The notes beneath the pieces were generated by a model. It had not been told where the DNA came from and made no database searches. It worked only from the letters and a program-made list of their open reading frames with translations. The translations under genes were made by a program, and so were the position numbers. From assembly GCA_963793645.1 (NCBI GenBank), contig CAWCAW010000007.1, positions 124,001 to 188,000 on the forward strand: a stretch of 64,000 bases of DNA, written 5' to 3'. Positions 53,347-63,003 of the stretch are shown one piece after another (position 1 is the first letter of the stretch; the number at the start of each line of letters is the position of its first letter). The stretch comes from CAWCAW01 sp963793645. GTDB lineage: Bacteria; Actinomycetota; Acidimicrobiia; Acidimicrobiales; UBA8190.

Positions 53347-53889
53347 TCAGGGGGTGCGATGAACGTCGCGCGCTTCGAGGTGCGCGTCTTCTTGCCACCG
53401 GGCCATGGTCCACAACAGGTCCGACAACCGGTTGAGGTAGGGACCGACGAGCGAATCCGACGCCGGCGGTGCCGCCGCCAGGAGACGCTCAGCCCGGCGC
53501 ACCACGGTGCGGGCCACGTCGAGCGCGGCCGACAGCGGATTGGCACCGGGGACGACGAACTCCGTGGGCATCTCGAATCGCTCGGTCAGGACGTCGATGC
53601 GGGCTTCCAGCGCGTCGACCATGGCGGGCGTGACCAAGGTCTTGAGCTTGGGCCGGTTCTTGGGCTCGGTGGCCACCTCGGCCATGAGGACCCAGAGGTC
53701 TCCTTCGATCAACAGCAGCGCCTCGCCCAGCTCCGAGCCCGGCGGGCACTGGGCCCGGACCACGCCCAGGGCCGCCTGAGCCTCATCCACGACACCGTTG
53801 GCCTCGATGAGCGGCGAGTGCTTGGGTACCCGGCCTCCGTACAGGAGGCCGGTCGTCCCATCGTCACCCTTGCGCGTATAGATCTTCAT
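53347..53889 (-). CDS. PduO-type cob(I)alamin adenosyltransferase
   Basis: Makes adenosylcobalamin from cob(I)alamin and ATP. The 180-residue protein has KIYTRKGDDGTTGLLYGGRVPKHS at the N-terminus (the ATP-binding TRxGD..TG), the helix IEANGVVDEAQAALG and the RRAERLLA/YLNRLSDLLWTMARW segments of the family. It lies in divergent orientation from metH (56 nt) and in the same window as the mutase that needs adenosylcobalamin. TAACAT ends 9 nt before ATG 53889. Confidence 0.92.
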   Translation of the reverse strand: MKIYTRKGDDGTTGLLYGGRVPKHSPLIEANGVVDEAQAALGVVRAQCPPGSELGEALLLIEGDLWVLMAEVATEPKNRPKLKTLVTPAMVDALEARIDVLTERFEMPTEFVVPGANPLSAALDVARTVVRRAERLLAAAPPASDSLVGPYLNRLSDLLWTMARWQEDAHLEARDVHRTP

Positions 53890-53945
53890 CTTGGCGGCAT
53901 GTTACGCGAGGCGAAGCCGCAGGTCGGCCGTAGACTAGGCAGGCT

Positions 53946-56900
53946 GTGCCCACTGACAACCGCGTGCTCTCACCGGTATTGGCGCACGACGCCCTGACGC
54001 TTGACGAACGGGGCGCCGCCTATCTCGACGCGGTCCGGCAGCGGGTGGTGATCTTCGACGGGGCCATGGGCACGAGCCTGCAGCTCGCCAACCTCACCGC
54101 CGACGACTTCGGCGGCCCCGCCTTGGAGGGGTGCAACGAGGTGCTCTGCCTGTCGCGCCCCGATGTGGTGGCCGGCGTCCATGCCTCGTTCCTCGACGCC
54201 GGCGTGGACGTGGTCGAGACCAACGCCTTCGGAGCCTTTTCGGTCGTGCTCAAGGAGTACGCGCTCGACGACAAGGTCGAAGAGATCAACCTGGCCGCTG
54301 CCCGCCTGGCCCGCCAAGCAGCCGAGGCGGCGTCGACGCCGGAGCGGATCCGCTGGGTGGCGGGCAACCTGGGGCCGGGGACGAGATTCCCGAGCCTGGG
54401 GCAGATCCCCTTCACGGCACTGCGTGACTCCTACGAGGAGCAAGCCCTGGCCCTACTCACGGGCGGGGTGGACCTCATCGTGGTGGAGACGGTGTACGAC
54501 CTTCTGCAAGCCAAGGCCGCCATCAACGCCGCCAAACGAGCCATGGTGCGCACTGGTCGCCGCGTCCCGTTGCAGGTGCAGGTCACCATCGAGCTGACCG
54601 GACGGATGCTGCCGGGGACCGAGATCGGTGCCGCCCTGTGCGCGCTGGAACCGTTGCACCCCGACATCATCGGCCTCAACTGCGCCACCGGGCCCTCGGA
54701 GATGGGTGAGGCGGTGCGCTTTTTGTGCCAGCACGCCACTGTGCCGGTCTCGGTGCAACCCAACGCCGGTCTTCCGTCGGTGGTCGACGGCGCCATGCAC
54801 TACGACCTGACGCCGGACCAGCTGGCCGACCATCTCGAGCGGTTCATCACCGAACAAGGCGTCAACATCGTGGGCGGCTGCTGCGGGACGACGCCTGAGC
54901 ACCTGCGCGCCGTGGTGGAGCGCTGTGCGCCGCTGACGCCTCGTGTACGGACACCGGAACCGGAGAACGCCGTGTCCTCGATGTACAGCTCGGTGACGCT
55001 GCACCAGGACACGTCGTTTCTGGTGGTCGGTGAGCGCACCAACGCCAACGGGTCGAAGAAATTCCGCGAGGCGATGCTGGAGGCTGACTGGGACACCACC
55101 GTGGCCATGGCGCGTGACCAGATCAAAGAAGGTGCGCACGTGCTCGACGTGTGCGTCGACTACACCGGCGCCGACGGCGTGGCCGACATGAACCAGGTGG
55201 CCAGCAGGCTGGCCACCCAGGCCAGTGTCCCCCTGATGCTCGACTCCACCGAGGCGCCGGTCATCGAGGCCGCCCTGACGTGGGTGGGGGGCCGGGCCAT
55301 ATTGAACTCGGTCAACTTGGAGGAAGGCGACGAGCCCGGCACGCGCCTCGACCGCTTCCTCACCTTGGCGCGCGAATACGGCGCCGCGGTGGTGTGCACG
55401 TGCATCGACACCGAGGGTCAGGCCCGCACGGCGGAGTGGAAGCTTCGGGCCGCCAGCGCCATCTACGACGTGGCCGTCAACCGCTACGGTCTGGCTCCCT
55501 CGGACCTGATCTTCGACCCCTTGGTCCTTCCGCTCTCCACGGGCATGGAGGAAAGCCGCCGCGACGGCATCGAGACGCTCGAGGGCATCCGCCGCATCAA
55601 AGCCGGCTTGCCCGGGGTGTTCACCATCGTCGGGCTCTCCAACGTGTCCTTCGGGCTCACGCCGGCGGCTCGCCACGTCCTGAACTCGATGTTCCTGCAC
55701 GAATGCGTGGAGGCGGGTCTCGACGCCGCCATCGTCCACGCGGCGCGCATCTTGCCGTTGTCGAAGATCGACGATCGCGTCAAGGAAGTGTGCCTGGATC
55801 TGATCTACGACCGACGCCGCGAGGGCTATGACCCCTTGTCGGAGTTGCTGGCCCTCTTCGAAGGGGTGTCGGCCACGGCGGCGGCCAAGGAGGACCGCAC
55901 CGACTGGACGGTGGAGAAGCGGCTCGAGCAACGCATCGTCGACGGCGACCGCAACGGCTTGGAGGCCGACCTGGACGAGGCCCTCGACGGCGGCCATGCG
56001 CCGCTCGCCATCGTCAACGACTTCTTGCTGGCCGGCATGAAGACCGTGGGCGAGCTCTTCGCCACCGGTGAGATGCAACTTCCCTTCGTCTTGCAGTCGG
56101 CCGAGACCATGAAGTCGGCCGTGTCCTACCTCGAGCCCAAGATGGAGAAGTCCGACCAGGGCGGCAAAGCGACCATCGTCCTCGCCACCGTCAAAGGTGA
56201 CGTGCACGACATCGGCAAGAACCTGGTGGACATCATCCTCACCAACAACGGCTACGACGTGGTGAACCTGGGCATCAAGGTGGGCATCGGGGAGATGCTC
56301 CAGGCCGTGGAGGAACGCCACGCCGATGCCATCGGGATGAGTGGCCTGCTCGTCAAATCAACGCTCATCATGCGCGAGAACCTCGAGGAGATGAACACCC
56401 GCGAGCTCGCTCATATCCCCGTGCTGCTGGGCGGGGCCGCACTCACGCGCACCTACGTCGAGCGAGACCTTCGCCAGGTCTACGGGGGCCGCCTCTTCTA
56501 CGGTAAGGACGCCTTCGAAGGTCTGCGCACCATGGACCGCTTGGTCGAGCTGGCTCGCGGCGACGTCGAGGATCCCGAATTCGGCCGGGTCATAAGCGAG
56601 CGCAAGCTGCCGCAACGCCGCAGCGCCGAGGCCGAAGAGATCCGAGCCGCCGTGGCCGCCGGCGAGTCGGCGCCGCTGCCGGTGCGCTCGCCCCAAGTCG
56701 AGATCGACAATCCGGTCTTCACCCCGCCCTTTCTCGGGAGCCGCATCGCCAAGGGCATCCCCATCGACGACATCGCCGCCTATCTCAACAAGACGGCGCT
56801 GTTTCGCAACCAGTGGGGATTTCGTCCCGAAAAAGGCGAGAGTGAAGACGACGCCGATTTCAAGGATCGTGTCAGTGCGACGCTGCGCGACGAGATGGAC

Positions 56901-57506
56901 AAGGCCAAGGCCAAGGACCTGTTGGTGCCGCAGGTGGCGTGGGGGTATTTCGCCGCCAACAGCGAGGGGGACGACCTCGTGCTGTGGACCGATGACACCC
57001 GGGCCACCGAGCTCGTCCGGTTCTCCTTCCCCCGCCAGGTCAAAGACCCGTTCCTGTGCATCGCCGACTTCTTCCGCCCGGCTGAGACCGGCGAGATCGA
57101 CTACGCGGCGTTCCACCTCGTCACCATGGGATCAGAAGTATCGAAGGAGACGGCTCGGCTCCTGGCCGACAACCGCTACACCGAGTACCTGTTGTTACAT
57201 GGACTCGGCGTCGAGATGGCCGAAGCACTGGCTGAGTACTGGCACCGCCGCATCCGCGAGGAGTGGGGGTTTGCCGACCAGGACGGGCCGACGCTCACCG
57301 GGCTGTTCCGCCAACAATACCGAGGCGGCCGTTATTCGTGGGGGTATCCCGCCTGCCCCGACCTGGAGGACAACGGCAAGGTGGCCGAGCTCCTGGAAGC
57401 GTCGAGGATCGGGGTGGCTGTGAGCGAAGGCTTTCAACTCCATCCCGAGCAGACCACCGACGCCATCATCTGCCACCACCCCCAAGCCAAGTACTTCGTG
57501 GCCTGA
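53946..57506 (+). CDS. metH: Cobalamin-dependent methionine synthase
   Basis: Transfers a methyl group from methyltetrahydrofolate to homocysteine through methylcobalamin. All four modules are present in 1186 residues: the homocysteine-binding domain ending in the zinc Cys pair GGCCGTTPEH (about 314-323), the pterin-binding domain (about 355-620), the B12-binding domain with DVHDIGKN (about 752-759), and the C-terminal activation domain with GYPACPD. The GTG start lies 9 nt after TAGACT (53931-53936), leaving no room for a cobalamin riboswitch or ribosome-binding site. The neighbouring genes include the cobalamin adenosyltransferase. Confidence 0.96.
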   Translation: MPTDNRVLSPVLAHDALTLDERGAAYLDAVRQRVVIFDGAMGTSLQLANLTADDFGGPALEGCNEVLCLSRPDVVAGVHASFLDAGVDVVETNAFGAFSVVLKEYALDDKVEEINLAAARLARQAAEAASTPERIRWVAGNLGPGTRFPSLGQIPFTALRDSYEEQALALLTGGVDLIVVETVYDLLQAKAAINAAKRAMVRTGRRVPLQVQVTIELTGRMLPGTEIGAALCALEPLHPDIIGLNCATGPSEMGEAVRFLCQHATVPVSVQPNAGLPSVVDGAMHYDLTPDQLADHLERFITEQGVNIVGGCCGTTPEHLRAVVERCAPLTPRVRTPEPENAVSSMYSSVTLHQDTSFLVVGERTNANGSKKFREAMLEADWDTTVAMARDQIKEGAHVLDVCVDYTGADGVADMNQVASRLATQASVPLMLDSTEAPVIEAALTWVGGRAILNSVNLEEGDEPGTRLDRFLTLAREYGAAVVCTCIDTEGQARTAEWKLRAASAIYDVAVNRYGLAPSDLIFDPLVLPLSTGMEESRRDGIETLEGIRRIKAGLPGVFTIVGLSNVSFGLTPAARHVLNSMFLHECVEAGLDAAIVHAARILPLSKIDDRVKEVCLDLIYDRRREGYDPLSELLALFEGVSATAAAKEDRTDWTVEKRLEQRIVDGDRNGLEADLDEALDGGHAPLAIVNDFLLAGMKTVGELFATGEMQLPFVLQSAETMKSAVSYLEPKMEKSDQGGKATIVLATVKGDVHDIGKNLVDIILTNNGYDVVNLGIKVGIGEMLQAVEERHADAIGMSGLLVKSTLIMRENLEEMNTRELAHIPVLLGGAALTRTYVERDLRQVYGGRLFYGKDAFEGLRTMDRLVELARGDVEDPEFGRVISERKLPQRRSAEAEEIRAAVAAGESAPLPVRSPQVEIDNPVFTPPFLGSRIAKGIPIDDIAAYLNKTALFRNQWGFRPEKGESEDDADFKDRVSATLRDEMDKAKAKDLLVPQVAWGYFAANSEGDDLVLWTDDTRATELVRFSFPRQVKDPFLCIADFFRPAETGEIDYAAFHLVTMGSEVSKETARLLADNRYTEYLLLHGLGVEMAEALAEYWHRRIREEWGFADQDGPTLTGLFRQQYRGGRYSWGYPACPDLEDNGKVAELLEASRIGVAVSEGFQLHPEQTTDAIICHHPQAKYFVA

Positions 57507-57632
57507 GTCTTCGCCAAACGAGCGGGCACCACGAGCTGTTACGCCGGAGACTGACGGGAGCTGAGATTCGCTAGCTGCGGGTGCGTCGTTGAGCCTGAAA
57601 GGGGCCACGAGGCGAACACTAGGGTCATGGGG

Positions 57633-59465
57633 ATGGCAAAAGGGCGCCCGGGGCTGTCGGTGTGTTGTTTGTCAGGATCACCGCTCGCTCGAACCGCCGA
57701 GATCCTCTCCGTGTTCCGTGCTGCAGCCGACGAGATCGTCTGCGCCATCGATGCCCGCGTTCCCAGCCAGGAGATTCAGCCGCTCGAAGCCATTGCCGAC
57801 CGCTTGGTCCGGTGTGAACTCGACGCTGTTTCGAGCTCAGAACGCAACTTGGCCTGGCTCCACTCCCAGTGCTCAGGGCAGTGGCTCCTGCGCGTGGATG
57901 GCGACGAGGTGCCAAGCCAAGCGCTACTGCAGAGGTTGCCTGAACTCATAGCGGCTGACGACGTGCTCCAATATCTCATTCCTCGCCGTTGGCTCTGGCC
58001 TGATGCGCGGCATTACCTCGACGAGCACCCGTGGTCCTACGACTGGCAGATTCGGCTCATCCGCAACGAGCCCGCCTTCTTGAGATTCGAAGGCGTGATG
58101 CACACGTCGGTCAGTCTGGCGCTCCCCTACCGCTCCATCGAAGAACCCCTCTATCACCTCGACTGTCTCGTCAACTCGCTCGAGGACCGGCGCGCCAAGG
58201 CGGGCCGATACGAGATGCGCCGGCCCAGACACACGACGGATCGCGGCTTCCCCGTCAACGGGTTCTACTTGCCCGAGGATTTCTCGAAGAGCAAGCCGGC
58301 CGGCGTACCCAGCGACGATCTCAGAGCGATCGATGCCGTCATGACGGCCACGGCCCGCCACACCCCGCCCACGCGCCAAGCGCTACCGCTGGCAACACTC
58401 GAGGAGACCGACCGCTTGTGGGCGGGTCGAGTCTTGGACGACGACGCCTACCAAGCTCGCATCCGGGTACTCGAACCGTTGAACGAGATGGGTGCGGGTC
58501 AGCGCTGTGACGTGCTGGTGGAGATCCACAACGACGGGACCGAGACGTGGCCTTGGGGAGACTTTCACCCTGTAATCCGAGCCGCTTCCCGATGGTTTCT
58601 CACCGATGGACAGACCGTCCATCTCGAAGGACCGCGCACATCGTTGACCGCAGACCTCCGTCCCCGCTCGGCGGCAATCCAGGGTGTAGCCGTGTGTGCG
58701 CCTGAGCAACCGGGCGACTATGTCTTAGAGCTGAACTTGGTCCACGAGCACGTCCGCTGGTTCGACGCCGGAGCTCGAATTCCTGTTCGCGTCACGGCTG
58801 GCACCGGCGGTGACGTGTATGACGCCGACTTCTTCGAGGACAAGGCAGCCGGATCCACTTCCAGTGCTCGGGCCGTAATCGGGCTTGTTCTGGCTTTGCC
58901 AATCGGGCGGATTGCCACCGCCGTGGATGTGGGTTGCGGCATCGGCACGTGGGGGGCCGAACTCATAAGGCAAGGGATCGACGTGGTGGGGGTCGACGGA
59001 AACTACATCGACACGAACGCCTTGCACATTCCCCCATCGCAATTCGTTCCCCATGACTTGACCACGCCCTTAGATCTCGACCGCCGCTTCGACCTTGTCG
59101 TCAGCGTGGAGGTGATCGAGCATCTCAGTGCCGAGTTCGAGCGCCAATTCGTCGCTGATCTGGTGCGTCACGGTGATCTCGTTCTGTTCTCAGGTGCCAT
59201 CCCCGGGCAGGGCGGCCTTCACCACGTCAACGAGCGCTGGGCTTCGCACTGGGTTCAGTTGTTCGCCGATCACGGGTATCGCTTGTTCGACGTTATCCGC
59301 CCGGCTCTATGGAAAGACTCGTCGGTTGACTGGTGGTATCGCCAGAATATTCTGCTCTTTGCCAAGGGTGCCGTAGCCGATCAGATCGAACGGGCCGGGC
59401 TCCCGACGATGCCGGTGCTCGACGTCATCCACCCCGATCTCTACCAGCTGGTGACGGGCACGTAA
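57633..59465 (+). CDS. Glycosyltransferase/methyltransferase fusion protein
   Basis: The 610-residue protein has three parts. Residues about 8-235 resemble a GT2 glycosyltransferase: an ADEIVCAIDARVPS segment, LRVDGDEVPS (DxD-like), and a substrate loop around RWLWPDARHYLDEHPWSYDWQ. Residues about 270-400 are beta-rich (NDGTETWPWGDFHPVIR), Ig-like. From about 405 there is a class I SAM-dependent methyltransferase with motif I VDVGCGIGTWG. The gene stands alone, with lower G+C than metH beside it, which suggests transfer. The start is ATG 57633 rather than 57627, because TAGGGT (57620-57625) lies 7 nt before it. Specificity is unknown. Confidence 0.75.
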   Translation: MAKGRPGLSVCCLSGSPLARTAEILSVFRAAADEIVCAIDARVPSQEIQPLEAIADRLVRCELDAVSSSERNLAWLHSQCSGQWLLRVDGDEVPSQALLQRLPELIAADDVLQYLIPRRWLWPDARHYLDEHPWSYDWQIRLIRNEPAFLRFEGVMHTSVSLALPYRSIEEPLYHLDCLVNSLEDRRAKAGRYEMRRPRHTTDRGFPVNGFYLPEDFSKSKPAGVPSDDLRAIDAVMTATARHTPPTRQALPLATLEETDRLWAGRVLDDDAYQARIRVLEPLNEMGAGQRCDVLVEIHNDGTETWPWGDFHPVIRAASRWFLTDGQTVHLEGPRTSLTADLRPRSAAIQGVAVCAPEQPGDYVLELNLVHEHVRWFDAGARIPVRVTAGTGGDVYDADFFEDKAAGSTSSARAVIGLVLALPIGRIATAVDVGCGIGTWGAELIRQGIDVVGVDGNYIDTNALHIPPSQFVPHDLTTPLDLDRRFDLVVSVEVIEHLSAEFERQFVADLVRHGDLVLFSGAIPGQGGLHHVNERWASHWVQLFADHGYRLFDVIRPALWKDSSVDWWYRQNILLFAKGAVADQIERAGLPTMPVLDVIHPDLYQLVTGT

Positions 59466-59474
59466 CGGCGACAA

Positions 59475-60035
59475 TTAGGCGGGCCCGGCGAAGTCGACGT
59501 CGATGGTCGTGACCGTGCCCGCGGTTCGCCCCGGCGCCGTCTGGTTGCTCCAGTACAAATTCGTGTGCGCGATCACCTGGTCCGGTGGCGGCGCCCCCCA
59601 CTGCGACTGGTCACTCGTCGTATGCGCATCGCTGACGAGCAGGGCGTCGTAGCCCCTGACCAGGGCGCCGTGCAGCGTCGAGCGGACACACGCATCGGTC
59701 TCGGCGCCGACCACGACAAGGCGCCCGATGCCGAGCCCAGACAGCACATCCTCGAGATCGGTGTCCTCGAACGAATCGAAATATGTCTTGGTCACGATCG
59801 GTTCATCGTCGTTGCCGGCGAGCTCGGCGACGATTTTCCACGGGTCACTTCCTATGGCCATGTACTCGTCGGAGTGTTGCACCCAGATCACGGGCACGTT
59901 CTCACGGCGGGCCTTGTTGACGAGACTGTCGATGTTGGCGACCACGGCGTCACGGGCGTGGGCCTGCTCGACCACGCCGTTTTGCACATCGATGACGATG
60001 AGTGCGGTGTTGGGACGATGCTCAAGGGTGGTCAT
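59475..60035 (-). CDS. Isochorismatase-family hydrolase
   Basis: The 186-residue protein has the cysteine-hydrolase fold: ALIVIDVQNGVVE, the VVVGAETDACVRSTLHGAL active-site segment with its Cys (about residue 112), and the catalytic Asp and Lys at conserved places. Such enzymes hydrolyse small amides or isochorismate; the substrate is unknown. ATG 60035 is preceded by GGAGGGC. It follows the SDR gene by 17 nt on the same strand. Confidence 0.85.
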   Translation of the reverse strand: MTTLEHRPNTALIVIDVQNGVVEQAHARDAVVANIDSLVNKARRENVPVIWVQHSDEYMAIGSDPWKIVAELAGNDDEPIVTKTYFDSFEDTDLEDVLSGLGIGRLVVVGAETDACVRSTLHGALVRGYDALLVSDAHTTSDQSQWGAPPPDQVIAHTNLYWSNQTAPGRTAGTVTTIDVDFAGPA

Positions 60036-60052
60036 GGCAGCCCTCCAAAGGA

Positions 60053-60785
60053 TTACAGCGCCAGCGTGGCGCCACCGTCGACGACGATCGAGGCTCCGTT
60101 GATGAATGCGGCCGGCGCTGAGCACAAAAAGGCGACCACCCGGCCGAAATCGTCAGCGTCACCGAGGCGGCCCCCCTCGGGAACTCCGAGCTCGAGCATC
60201 CGCTCGGTGGCGTGGGGTCCCGGGCAGGCCAGATTGAGGGTGATGTCAGGGTCCTCGGCCGCGATGTCGAGCGCGGCGGTCTTGGCCCACGCCCGCAGGC
60301 CCGAACGCGCCGTGTTCGACAAGGCCAGCGCGGGGATGGGTTGGACGACCGAGTACGACGCCAGGCACACCAGCCGGCCCCATCCCCCGGCGCGCATGTG
60401 CGGCAACGCCTCACGGACCAGGCGCACCGACGTCAGCAAGTTGGCCTGCAGGGCAGCGAGCAGGGCTTCGTCATCGACCGCGAGCGCTGCACCGGGGGGC
60501 GGGCCGCCGGCATTGGCGACGACGATGTCGAGCCGCTCGTAACGCTCCACGGCGGCGGCCACCAGTTGAGCCGGCACATCGGGTGTGGTGACGTCGGTGG
60601 TCACCGCGAAGACGTCGGCCCCCGCCAATCGGAGCTCCTCCTCGGCTTTGGCCAAGGACTTCTCGCCTCGTGCGGTGATGACCACCTTGGCGCCTTCGGC
60701 GGCCAGCGCCAAGGCACACGCCTTTCCCAGTCCCGCGTGACGAGGCGGTCACCAACGCCACCTTGCCTTCGATCCCCAGATCCAC
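60053..60785 (-). CDS. Short-chain dehydrogenase/reductase (single-base frameshift)
   Basis: The N-terminus (GTG 60785; MDLGIEGKVALVTASS) is in one frame and the rest (LALAAEGAKVVITARG, VVANAGGPPPG, PGPHATER) in the next. Removing one G from the GGG run (plus-strand CCC 60732-60734) gives the canonical nucleotide-binding SRGLGKACALALAAEG. The span (733 nt) is 3n+1. The active-site region reads SYSVVQPIPALALSNTARSG: it has the Ser, but the usual YxxxK tyrosine and lysine are replaced by Asn (SNTARSG), so activity may differ from the classical group. The repaired length is about 243 residues. Confidence 0.85.
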
Positions 60786-60854
60786 AGGTGTGCTCCGCTC
60801 TTTTCGGCTCTTTCGAGTGGTCCGACAGGTTCTCCCGGTCGGGTGTCCTACCTG

Positions 60855-62039
60855 TCAGGCGTCCACGACAACCAGGGAATGATCCACGGTGTTGAGGCGG
60901 TCAACGCCGCCTTCGGCCACCACCACGATGTCCTCGAGGCGCATGCCGAAACGACCCGGCACATAGATCCCCGGTTCGACGGAGAAGGCGTGACCGACCA
61001 CCAACGGGGTCGCATTACCGGCCACGACATAAGGATCCTCGTGCTCCTCGATGCCGATCCCATGCCCGGTGCGGTGAATGAAGAGGTCCCCAAATCCGGC
61101 CTCGGTGATGACGCGGCGGGCAACGTCATCGACATGTTCGGCGGCCACGCCGGGGGCGACGGCCGCCACCGCCGCCTGTTGGGCGTTGCGCAGCACTTCG
61201 TAGGTCTCGGCCACCTCGGTGCTGGGCTCGCCGACGGCCACCGTGCGGGTGATGTCCGAGCAGTACCCGACCGCGTCCTGCTCGGCGGCACCGGGCGTCG
61301 CCATGACGAGCTCACCGCCGAAGTCGCACACCACGACATCGCCGATCTCGATACGTCGTGTCCCGGCTTCGTGATGGGGGCTGGCCCCGTTGGGACCACT
61401 GCCGACGATGGCAAAATTGACGCGGCGGTGTCCCTCCTCCAAAAGCCGTCGGGAGATCTCGTCGGACACCTCGATCTCGGTGCGTCCCACCATGGGGATC
61501 TGTCCACCTTGCAAGGCAGTCGCCACCCGGTCGGCCGCCGCGCCCGCGGCGCGCAGCACGGCGATCTCGGCGGTGTCCTTGACGGCCCGCACGGGCGACG
61601 TCACCTCCGAAGAGGGCACCCAACGGGCGTCGGGTAGCCGTCGTTGTAACGCGAGCAACGACGTGGCCCAAGCCCGATCGGAAATGGCCAACGTCGGGCT
61701 CGCCGTAGCCACCCCGGCCAGGATGTCGACGGCCAGGGCCACGGGGTCTTCGTTTTCGGTCCAGGGGCGCAAGGCGAACAGTGGACCGGCGCCGGCGGCT
61801 TCGGCGACCGGCACACGCGGCGCTTCCAACAGAGGGACGAGGAGGACGGGGTCTGCGTGGCGGGGAAGCACGAGCAGGGTCAGGCGCTCGAGGGGCATGG
61901 CCCGGTAGCCGATGAGCCACGGCAGATCGGCACCGTGGGAAAGCAACACGGCGTCGACCCCGACCATGTCCATGCGCTCGCGTACCCGCCGCATGCGGCC
62001 CAGGCGGGCCTCGGCGTTGGAGGAGGACGGAGCGCTCAC
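60855..62039 (-). CDS. M24 metallopeptidase, Xaa-Pro aminopeptidase-like
   Basis: The 394-residue protein has an N-terminal creatinase-like domain and a C-terminal pita-bread domain with the five metal ligands in order: Asp in VVVCDFGGE, Asp in CSDITRT, His in RTGHGIGIEEHE, Glu in SVEPGIY and Glu in RLEDIVVV. This is typical of the Xaa-Pro aminopeptidase/prolidase group. GTG 62039 overlaps the lipA stop (GTGA), so it is translated together with lipA. Confidence 0.88.
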   Translation of the reverse strand: MSAPSSSNAEARLGRMRRVRERMDMVGVDAVLLSHGADLPWLIGYRAMPLERLTLLVLPRHADPVLLVPLLEAPRVPVAEAAGAGPLFALRPWTENEDPVALAVDILAGVATASPTLAISDRAWATSLLALQRRLPDARWVPSSEVTSPVRAVKDTAEIAVLRAAGAAADRVATALQGGQIPMVGRTEIEVSDEISRRLLEEGHRRVNFAIVGSGPNGASPHHEAGTRRIEIGDVVVCDFGGELVMATPGAAEQDAVGYCSDITRTVAVGEPSTEVAETYEVLRNAQQAAVAAVAPGVAAEHVDDVARRVITEAGFGDLFIHRTGHGIGIEEHEDPYVVAGNATPLVVGHAFSVEPGIYVPGRFGMRLEDIVVVAEGGVDRLNTVDHSLVVVDA

Positions 62040-63001
62040 CGGGCGGCGGGCTCCGAAGCAAGGACCAGCCCGGGCGAATGCACCGCCGCCGCCGCGCTGC
62101 GAGCGTGGTAACTCGAACGCGTCAGCGGCGACGCCTCGACGTGGGCGAACCCCATGGACCGGGCCCGGTACCCGAGGGCATCGAATTCGTGGGGCTCCCA
62201 CCACCGTTGCACCGGGATGTGGGCGGCACTGGGCCGCACGTACTGACCCACCGTGAGGATGTCGGTGCCAACGGCACGGATGTCGGCGATAGCCCCTTCG
62301 AGCTCGTCGATCGTCTCGCCGAGGCCAACCATGACGCTGGACTTCGTGATCAGCCCGGCGTCTTTGGCCCTGGCCAACACGCCCAAGCTCCGGGCATAGC
62401 CGGCCGAGGGTCGCACCGCTCGCTGCAGGCGGGCCACGGTTTCGAGGTTGTGATTGAGCACGTCGGGTCGGGCCTCGAAGATGGCACCGAGCGAGGCGGC
62501 GTCACCCTTGCAATCGGGGATGAGGACCTCCACCGCCGTCGCCGGGCACCGGCGCCGTATGGCTTCGATGGTGGCGACGAACCCGGCCGCGCCACCGTCG
62601 GCCATGTCGTCGCGTGCCACCGCCGTCACCACGGCGTGGGCGAGGCCGAGGTCCTCGACCGCTCGCGCCACGTGTTCGGGTTCGTCGAGGTCGACGGGCA
62701 GCGGATGCCTGGTGTCGACCAGGCAGAATCCACATGCTCGGGTGCAGCGCTCACCGTTGATCATGAAGGTGGCCGTGCCGTCGGCCCAGCACTCGAAGAT
62801 GTTGGGGCATCCGGCCTCCTCGCACACGGTGACCAGGGCGTGGCGGCGCATCGTCGAACGCAGCAACAGGAACTCCGTCCCCATCCGCGCCGGCACGCGC
62901 AACCACGGCGGCTTGCGGGTCGACAGGGGCAACCCGGTCTCCGTTTCGACGCCGGCTTGGCGCAACCGCACCTTGATGCGTTCGCCCGGCGCCGGAGACA
63001 T
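62036..63001 (-). CDS. lipA: Lipoyl synthase
   Basis: Radical SAM enzyme that inserts two sulfurs into protein-bound octanoyl groups. The product has the auxiliary cluster motif CEEAGCPNIFEC (C-x4-C-x5-C) and the radical SAM motif CTRACGFC. ATG 63001 (321 residues) or 63037 is the expected start, but no stop codon separates it from lipB: both lie in one open frame. See the lipB entry. Its stop overlaps the M24 gene start. Confidence 0.9.
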   Translation of the reverse strand: MSPAPGERIKVRLRQAGVETETGLPLSTRKPPWLRVPARMGTEFLLLRSTMRRHALVTVCEEAGCPNIFECWADGTATFMINGERCTRACGFCLVDTRHPLPVDLDEPEHVARAVEDLGLAHAVVTAVARDDMADGGAAGFVATIEAIRRRCPATAVEVLIPDCKGDAASLGAIFEARPDVLNHNLETVARLQRAVRPSAGYARSLGVLARAKDAGLITKSSVMVGLGETIDELEGAIADIRAVGTDILTVGQYVRPSAAHIPVQRWWEPHEFDALGYRARSMGFAHVEASPLTRSSYHARSAAAAVHSPGLVLASEPAAR

Positions 63002-63003
63002 GG

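Noticed and set aside
53890..53945. Cobalamin riboswitch before metH
   Set aside because: Only 56 nt separate it from the divergent gene, and the likely promoter leaves almost no leader; no B12-box-like sequence was seen.
54453..56321. 622-codon open frame antisense to metH
   Set aside because: The metH frame shows conserved motifs along its whole length; the opposite frame is rich in His, Gln and Arg with no recognisable domain.
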